Shown: one piece after another, positions 1-4,933 of the stretch
How the letters are laid out: the number at the start of each line of letters is the position of its first letter
How positions within the stretch are numbered: the first letter of the stretch is position 1
Assembly (NCBI GenBank): GCA_020048295.1
Contig: JAIFMT010000071.1
Location: 1-6,480, forward strand
Length of the DNA: 6,480 nt
Source: Rhodoferax sp.
Lineage (GTDB): Bacteria > Pseudomonadota > Gammaproteobacteria > Burkholderiales > Burkholderiaceae
Direction of reading: 5' to 3'
The notes under the pieces: model-generated
The model's database searches: none
The model's input: the letters and a program-made list of their open reading frames with translations, nothing else
Told to the model about the DNA's origin: nothing
Translations under genes and position numbers: made by a program

Positions 1-1348
1 CGTCGCGGATCGCCGCGCGTGCCGCCATGGTGCCAAAGGTGGCAATCTGGCTGACTGCCTCCTTGCCGTATTTGTCCTTGACATAGTCGATCACCCGGTC
101 GCGGTTGCCCTGGCAAAAGTCAATGTCAAAGTCGGGCATCGACACCCGCTCGGGGTTCAAAAAGCGCTCGAACAGCAAGTTGTACTGCAACGGGTCCAGG
201 TCGGTGATTTTGAGCGCATAGGCCACCAGCGAGCCAGCGCCGGAGCCGCGCCCCGGCCCGACCGGACAGCCGTTGTTTTTGGCCCAGTTGATGAAATCGC
301 CGACAATCAAAAAATAACCCGGAAAACCCATCTTGAGGATGGTTCCGAGCTCAAATTCAAGCCGTTCCAGATAGCGCGGCCGTTGTTTCTCGCGTTCTGT
401 GGTGTCGGGATACAGGTGCGCCAGGCGCTCTTTGAGTCCTTCGTGCGAGGCATAGCGAAAGTATTCATCGGCAGGCATGACCACGCCGTTGACCGGTGGA
501 ATCGGAAAATCCGGCAACTGCGGTTTGCCCAGCACCAGTGTCAAGTTGCAGCGCTTGGCAATTTCCACGCTGTTGGCCAGGCCCGAGGGCACATCGGCAA
601 ACAGCGCGGCCATCTGCGCGCTGGTCTTGAAATATTGCTCACGGGTAAAGCGGCGCACACGGCGCGGGTTGGCCAAAATTTCACCCTCGGCAATGCAGAC
701 ACGCGCCTCATGCGCTTCAAAATCATCGGGCGTGGCAAACTGAACCGGGTGTGTGGCCACCACCGGCAGCCCCATACGCTGCGCCAATTGCACCGCAGCG
801 GCGACTTGCACCTCGTCTTCGGGGCGACCAGCGCGCTGCAATTCAAGGTAAAACCGGTGCACAAACACCCCCGACAGCTGCAACGCGGCATCCAGCGCGC
901 GGGCCTGGTCGCCCTGCAGCAGCGCCTGCCCCACCGGCCCGGCCTGCGCGCCAGAGAGGCAAATCAGACCACCATTGAGCTCCTTGAGCCAGGCCAGGCT
1001 GACGGTGGCCTGTGCTTTTGAACCACTTTGCGTCCAGGCACGCGCCAGCAACTCCGACAAATTCAGGTAACCGGGGTGGTTTTGCACCAGCAGCAGCACG
1101 CGTGAAAGTTGCCCAGCATCCTTGCCCAGCCCTTCGAGCCAGATTTCAGCACCGATAATCGGCTTGATGCCGCGTTTGCGGCCTTCTTTGTAAAATTTGA
1201 TGGCACCAAACAAATTGCTCAGGTCGGTGATGGCCAGTGCCGGCTGGCGATCTGCCACGCCGGCCTTGACGATTTCGTCAATGCGGTTGGTGCCGTCGAT
1301 GACGGAAAATTCGGTGTGAAGGCGCAGGTGGACAAACATGGCCTGCAT
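1..1348 (-). CDS. dnaE: DNA polymerase III alpha subunit, N-terminal part (runs off left edge)
   Basis: Replicative polymerase subunit that synthesises DNA 5'->3' in the Pol III core. I translated the minus strand by hand: 449 codons stay open to the window edge, roughly the first 40% of a usual ~1150-1170-residue DnaE. Residues 5-16 ([12 protein letters not shown]) open the PHP domain. The HLRLH form resembles E. coli HLRVH rather than the HLHxH of metal-active PHP domains, so this domain is probably catalytically inert (inference). [11 protein letters not shown] at 364-374 and PDFDIDFC at 405-412 belong to the polymerase active site; the family's first two catalytic aspartates lie in the latter (D408, D410 by comparison with E. 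coli). The third lies outside the window. The stretch after it ([18 protein letters not shown]) is also highly typical. The start is ambiguous: ATG at 1348 or ATG at 1339, which begins MFVHLRLH. Neither has a good Shine-Dalgarno. No frameshift was found. Confidence 0.97.
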   Translation of the reverse strand, partial: MQAMFVHLRLHTEFSVIDGTNRIDEIVKAGVADRQPALAITDLSNLFGAIKFYKEGRKRGIKPIIGAEIWLEGLGKDAGQLSRVLLLVQNHPGYLNLSELLARAWTQSGSKAQATVSLAWLKELNGGLICLSGAQAGPVGQALLQGDQARALDAALQLSGVFVHRFYLELQRAGRPEDEVQVAAAVQLAQRMGLPVVATHPVQFATPDDFEAHEARVCIAEGEILANPRRVRRFTREQYFKTSAQMAALFADVPSGLANSVEIAKRCNLTLVLGKPQLPDFPIPPVNGVVMPADEYFRYASHEGLKERLAHLYPDTTEREKQRPRYLERLEFELGTILKMGFPGYFLIVGDFINWAKNNGCPVGPGRGSGAGSLVAYALKITDLDPLQYNLLFERFLNPERVSMPDFDIDFCQGNRDRVIDYVKDKYGKEAVSQIATFGTMAARAAIRD

Positions 1349-1356
1349 TGTAGGAA
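1329..1356 (+). promoter_or_regulatory. candidate sigma70-like promoter for the response regulator, inside the dnaE 5' end
   Basis: A TGGACA hexamer at 1329-1334 matches the -35 consensus at 5 of 6 positions. A weak -10 candidate, TAGGAA at 1351-1356, follows after 16 bp. Transcription would start near 1363, giving a leader of about 12 nt before the ATG at 1375. The hexamers flank an imperfect 13-bp dyad (cctgcattgtagg, 1342-1354). The poor -10 makes this a weak call. Its main support is that the regulator has no other room for a promoter except within dnaE coding sequence. Confidence 0.22.
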
Positions 1357-1374
1357 AGCAGTTGGGGCAATCTC

Positions 1375-2025
1375 ATGAAGATTCTGGTAGTGGATGATCA
1401 TGCGTTGGTGCGCGAAGGCCTGTGCCAGGTGCTGCAAGGATTGGTGTCGGATGAACCCGTCAACGTCATTCAGGCCGGCGATTGCGCAGCGGCTTTTGAG
1501 CTGGCCCGACTCCACCCCGACATTGATCTGGTGCTGCTGGATTTCCACCTGCCCGACATGAACGGGCTGGCCGCCTTGGGCGTTTTTGGCAAGAAACACC
1601 CCGAACTACCGGTTGTCATTTTGTCTGGCTCGGCCAATCCCAGCATCATGCAGCGTGTGCTGGCACAAGGCGCTGCCGGCTTCGTCACCAAGTCCGGCAT
1701 CAGCGACGAACTGATTCACGCCTTGCGTCAGGTGTTGAACGGGGAGGTGTATTCACCTGGCAGCTTTGCGCCGGTTCATGCTGCAAATGGGGTCAGCCGC
1801 AGCACCGCGCCACCGGTCTTCACGCCGCGCCAGGAAGAAGTTTTGCAACTGCTGCTGGAGGGTCGCAGTAACCGCGAAATCAGCGATGCACTCAGCCTGT
1901 CGGACGAAACCATCAAAAATCACATCAGCAGCATTCTGCGCGGCTTTGGCGTCAAGTCGCGGATGCAGGCGGCGCTGGAGGCGGGTCGCTGGGGTTACGG
2001 AAAAGCTTCACCCACGATGGGCTGA
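1375..2025 (+). CDS. NarL/FixJ (LuxR) family response regulator transcription factor
   Basis: Cytoplasmic two-component output protein of 216 residues, a normal length for the family. The receiver domain (about 1-120) has the acidic pair D7/D8, phospho-acceptor D56 in DLVLLDFHLPDMNG, the Ser/Thr switch position S84 in LSGS and the conserved lysine K106 in FVTKS, so it looks fully phosphorylatable. After a linker at about 125-147, a LuxR-type helix-turn-helix spans about 149-205, with the recognition-helix signature SDETIKNHISSIL at 176-188 and the tail GVKSRMQA at 192-199. The usual Lys-Leu before this tail (family RKLGV) is Gly-Phe here (RGFGV). The ATG at 1375 gives the canonical MKILVVDDH start; GGGG at 1364-1367, 7 nt upstream, is a modest ribosome site. 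The gene is convergent with the hybrid kinase, its presumed partner, and divergent from dnaE. Target genes are unknown. Confidence 0.93.
   Translation: MKILVVDDHALVREGLCQVLQGLVSDEPVNVIQAGDCAAAFELARLHPDIDLVLLDFHLPDMNGLAALGVFGKKHPELPVVILSGSANPSIMQRVLAQGAAGFVTKSGISDELIHALRQVLNGEVYSPGSFAPVHAANGVSRSTAPPVFTPRQEEVLQLLLEGRSNREISDALSLSDETIKNHISSILRGFGVKSRMQAALEAGRWGYGKASPTMG
1995..2025. other. 31-bp convergent 3' overlap of response regulator and kinase genes
   Basis: The regulator's TGA stop is at 2023-2025 on the plus strand. The kinase's TAA stop is at 1995-1997 on the minus strand. The last ten or so codons of each gene therefore lie on opposite strands of the same DNA. No intergenic space remains for a conventional intrinsic terminator, and I saw no hairpin followed by a T run at this junction. 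Confidence 0.9.
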
Positions 2026-3962
2026 ACCGGTTGCTGGCGCAGCAACAAGCGGCGCAGCAAACTGCGCAACTTGGCGGGTTGCACCGGCTTGTGCAACAAA
2101 GTCAATGCAGCGGCCTGCGCCCGCTCGATCAGGCTGACGTCGGTATCTCCGCTGATCAGGCAAGCCGGTGTCGTCTGCCCCAGCCAAGCGCGCAAGTGGG
2201 CAATCACTGCAATGCCATCGGGGTCCTCTTGCAGCCGGTAGTCACTGAGAATCAGGCTGGGCCGACAACCCGCCTCCAGATGCGCGCTGGCTTGCGCCAG
2301 GCCACTGGCCTCATGCACGCACAGGCCCCAGCCACCCAGCAGCGCCGCCAACGCAGCAAGTACCAGCGCGTCGTCTTCGATCACCAGCACGGAGACACCG
2401 CGCAAGTCGTCCACCGCTGCGCTGACCAACGACTGCGGCACCGGCAATTGCAGATCAACGGGCGCAACCGGCAGGCAAAGGGTAAAGCGGCTGCCGCACC
2501 CCAAGCCCGAACGCATGACCAAAGGATGGCCAAGCAGCTGTGCGCTGCGCTGCACGATGTTGAGCCCCAGGCCCAAACCCTGAGCGCGCTGGCGTGCGCT
2601 GTTGGCCACCTGGTAAAACTCGTCAAACACCCGCGCCTGGTGCTCAGGCGCAATGCCAATGCCGCTGTCCCACACCTGCAGCAGCACTTGCTGGCCCGCC
2701 TGCGCCAGCCGCGCGCTGACCAGCACGCTGCCGCGTTCGGTATAGCGCAGTGCGTTGGAGGTCAGATTGAGCAGGATGCGATACACCAGCGCTGCGTCGC
2801 TGGTGAACCACAGTTTGCTGGCGCGAATGTGCAACGTCAGGTTTTTTTCAAGCGCTGCCGAGGCCATGTCGCGTTGCAGTTGTTCAAACAGCTCAGCCAC
2901 GGCAATCGCCCGCCGTTGCACCGGCACCGCCTGCGCCTGCAGCCTGGAGATATCCAGCAAGCCGTCAAGCAACATTTGCATGGCCTGCACCGAGGCCTGC
3001 ACCTGGCCCACCAATTGCCGCGTGGGTGCATCATGCGCGAGCTGCACCAGACGCGCCACAAACATGCCCAAGGCGTGCATCGGCTGGCGCAGGTCGTGGC
3101 TGGCGGCCGCCAGAAAGCGCGATTTCGCCTGATTGGCTTGCTCGGCCTCTTCCTTCTTCACCCGCAACGCCTGAGTTGCCAGACTGACCTGGTTTTCGAG
3201 GTCATCCCGGGCAAACGCCAGCCGCCCGGCGGTCCGAAACAGGTTGTCCTGCAAGTCCTGCAGTGGGTCGCCGGGACGAACCAGCGCCCCCTCAGCACGC
3301 GCCTGGGAAAAGTCACCGCGCCCAATGCGCTCAATCAGCCGGCTCACGCGCGCAATGGGGCGCAGCACCCCGCCGCTCAGGTAAAGCGCCAAGCCAAAAC
3401 CAAAGATCAAACCCAGCAAGCCAATCAGGCCACCCAACCACAGCAGTTCGCGATGCCGGTCGGTCAGCGACTGGCGGCTAAACACCACCTGCACCTGGCC
3501 GAGTTGCGCGGGCGCAGCAGGCTGCCCGCCCGTGCGCCCCTCATAGACATCATCGAGTCGGCCGCTGATGGCCCACACGGGCTGCGCCAGCCAGTCCAGC
3601 CCCCGTCTGGCATCAAAGATTTGCTGCTCTTGCGCGTTAAACACAAAATGAGTGACTCCGCTTTCATAGCCGGCGCTCAGGAGTTTTTGCCCACGACCGT
3701 CAAGAATGCTGACCCAGCGCACATCGGGCTCGCGCAATGCCCCGGCCACCAGGGTCTGCAACTGGGCCTCATTCCCCGAAAACAAACCATATTCGCTGGC
3801 CAGGGCCAGTTGCCGCACCAGCGAGCGGGTGCGTTGGGCATAAGACTGCTGCAAGTCGTCGGTGCGCGCAAAGATAAAAAATCCAGCCAACAGCGTGCTG
3901 ACCAGCACCATCGGCAACAACGCCGCCAGCAACATGCGTGCGCGAATGTCCAGTGGCTTCAT
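1995..3962 (-). CDS. hybrid sensor histidine kinase with BarA-like sensor domain and C-terminal receiver
   Basis: Inner-membrane signal transducer of 655 residues. Membrane segment 1 is at about 11-32 and segment 2 at about 173-196, enclosing a ~140-residue periplasmic sensor. Residues 6-70 recall the BarA N-terminus (RARM start, DLQ after the first membrane segment, then ASEYG). HAMP is at about 197-250 and a coiled coil at about 250-280. HisKA carries phospho-acceptor H289 in SHDLRQPMHAL. The ATPase domain has N-box N399/N403, DSGIGIAPEHQARVFDEFYQ from D432 and GLGLGL at 462-467. A C-terminal receiver at about 522-640 has E529/D530/D531, D574 in ILSDYR, S604 and K625 in HKP, and ends the protein with no HPt domain. 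The start is supported by GGAGGG 6 nt upstream and by the ATGA overlap with the binding-protein gene. The ligand is unknown. The likely partner is the convergent response regulator. Confidence 0.95.
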   Translation of the reverse strand: MKPLDIRARMLLAALLPMVLVSTLLAGFFIFARTDDLQQSYAQRTRSLVRQLALASEYGLFSGNEAQLQTLVAGALREPDVRWVSILDGRGQKLLSAGYESGVTHFVFNAQEQQIFDARRGLDWLAQPVWAISGRLDDVYEGRTGGQPAAPAQLGQVQVVFSRQSLTDRHRELLWLGGLIGLLGLIFGFGLALYLSGGVLRPIARVSRLIERIGRGDFSQARAEGALVRPGDPLQDLQDNLFRTAGRLAFARDDLENQVSLATQALRVKKEEAEQANQAKSRFLAAASHDLRQPMHALGMFVARLVQLAHDAPTRQLVGQVQASVQAMQMLLDGLLDISRLQAQAVPVQRRAIAVAELFEQLQRDMASAALEKNLTLHIRASKLWFTSDAALVYRILLNLTSNALRYTERGSVLVSARLAQAGQQVLLQVWDSGIGIAPEHQARVFDEFYQVANSARQRAQGLGLGLNIVQRSAQLLGHPLVMRSGLGCGSRFTLCLPVAPVDLQLPVPQSLVSAAVDDLRGVSVLVIEDDALVLAALAALLGGWGLCVHEASGLAQASAHLEAGCRPSLILSDYRLQEDPDGIAVIAHLRAWLGQTTPACLISGDTDVSLIERAQAAALTLLHKPVQPAKLRSLLRRLLLRQQPVQPIVGEAFP

Positions 3963-4924
3963 GGCAAGCCCTCCGCATCGAGCAGCGACCGCTGTAACGC
4001 CTGCGGGTCCAAGTCAAGCCCCAGCGCCCGCGCCACATGCGCATTGACACCCACCTCAAAATCGTCCGACTCCACCGGACTGGCTGGCAGCGACTGCCCC
4101 GCCAGAAACTGCCGCGCCAGGGCCGCAGCTTGCCGCGCCGCCTGTCCCGGTGTGACATGCAGTGACAACAGCGCCCCGGCACGCACATAGGCCGGTGAAA
4201 ACCCGACCAGAGGCACCTTGGCGCGAAACGCGGCCAGCAAAATGTTTTGAATGCTGTTGTTGTTAAAGACCTGCGGATCGGCCAGGGCCAACAGCACATC
4301 AGCGTCGCCCAGCACTTGTTTGAGCGGTAAGAAAATGCCTGCCTGTGCGTCCACCGTGGCCTCAACCAGGCTCAAGCCGCTGCTGGCCGCGAATGATTTC
4401 AGCGCGCCCAGACGTTCAGCCGATTCCGCACCCAGCAACACACCCACCCGCCGTGCACTGGGCAGCGCCAGACGAATCAGGTTCAGCTGACGCCGCAACG
4501 GCTGGTCCAGGTACAACGCGGTAAATTGGCTTGATACCCGCCGGCCACTTCCCTGCAGCACACGCTGAAAACTGCTGCGCGGTATCAGCACCGCCAGCAC
4601 CGGGGCCTGCACCCGACTGTTGGCCAGGGTGGTGGCCGCATCGACTCCCAGGCTGACCCACAGACGCGGCCGCGGCATGGCACCCAGTCGCATGGCCTGC
4701 GCCAGTTCGGCAGCGGTGGTCTGGCGCACCTTGTCGGCGGACCATCCGTCCTTGCCCAAATGCAAGGCGATGAGCCGCGCGGCATCCTGGTAAACCGGTG
4801 TGGCATCGCTGCTGACGATCAGCACCGCAGCGGCGTCAACATCGGGCTGAATTTGTGCAAAGGCCGTCTGGCCAAGCGTCCAAAGCAGCAAACCCAGCAA
4901 ATGACGGCGCGGCGACAGCAACAT
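3959..4924 (-). CDS. periplasmic substrate-binding protein, ABC_sub_bind (PF04392-like) family, without transporter partners
   Basis: Exported ligand-binding protein of 321 residues, a normal length for this family. The N-terminus MLLSPRRHLLGLLLWTLGQT continues into AFA|Q, a typical signal peptide with cleavage expected after residue 23. The mature protein has family hallmarks: LWVSLGVDAATTL (88-100), QLNLIRLALPSARRVGVLLG (146-165), ADVLLALADPQVFNN (208-222), KVPLVGFSPAYVRAGALLSL (236-255) and the closing FEVGVNAHVARALGLDLD (289-306). The gene starts 9 bp after the TonB receptor stop and overlaps the kinase start by 4 bp (ATGA). No permease or ATPase gene is adjacent, so a role as ligand detector for the kinase is more plausible than import (inference). 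No Shine-Dalgarno is visible before ATG 4924; translation may depend on ribosomes finishing the receptor gene. The ligand is unknown. Confidence 0.88.
   Translation of the reverse strand: MLLSPRRHLLGLLLWTLGQTAFAQIQPDVDAAAVLIVSSDATPVYQDAARLIALHLGKDGWSADKVRQTTAAELAQAMRLGAMPRPRLWVSLGVDAATTLANSRVQAPVLAVLIPRSSFQRVLQGSGRRVSSQFTALYLDQPLRRQLNLIRLALPSARRVGVLLGAESAERLGALKSFAASSGLSLVEATVDAQAGIFLPLKQVLGDADVLLALADPQVFNNNSIQNILLAAFRAKVPLVGFSPAYVRAGALLSLHVTPGQAARQAAALARQFLAGQSLPASPVESDDFEVGVNAHVARALGLDLDPQALQRSLLDAEGLP
3969..3974 (-). promoter_or_regulatory. strong Shine-Dalgarno of the hybrid kinase
   Basis: The minus strand reads GGAGGG 6 nt before the kinase ATG (3962-3960). The site lies within the final codons of the upstream binding-protein gene (GAG GGC TTG CCA TGA). 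With the ATGA stop/start overlap it fixes the kinase start and suggests translational coupling of the two proteins. Confidence 0.85.
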
Positions 4925-4933
4925 CAGTGGCGC

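Noticed and set aside
383..1021. Plus-strand 212-codon open frame opposite dnaE
   Set aside because: It is codon-on-codon antisense to a continuous DnaE reading frame that I translated fully, and has no domain of its own. It is a shadow open frame.
1219..1599. Minus-strand 126-codon frame spanning the dnaE start and the regulator 5' end
   Set aside because: It overlaps two well-supported genes in another frame, and its product has no recognisable features. It is a compositional shadow.
1980..2060. Intrinsic terminator between regulator and kinase
   Set aside because: I saw no GC-rich stem followed by a T run on either strand; the region is coding on both strands.
2031..4190. Very long plus-strand open frame (719 codons) opposite the kinase and binding protein
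   Set aside because: Over the kinase it lies exactly codon-on-codon, so it would be interrupted only where the kinase used TTA, CTA or TCA codons, which are rare in GC-rich genes. Its translation is rich in Gln, Arg, Ala and His with no recognisable domain, whereas the minus strand encodes a complete kinase with all motifs.
3959..4924. Binding protein as part of a classical ABC importer
   Set aside because: The flanking genes are a TonB receptor and a kinase with 9-bp and overlapping junctions, leaving no room for a permease or ATPase. A transporter encoded elsewhere cannot be excluded, but the local context supports sensing.
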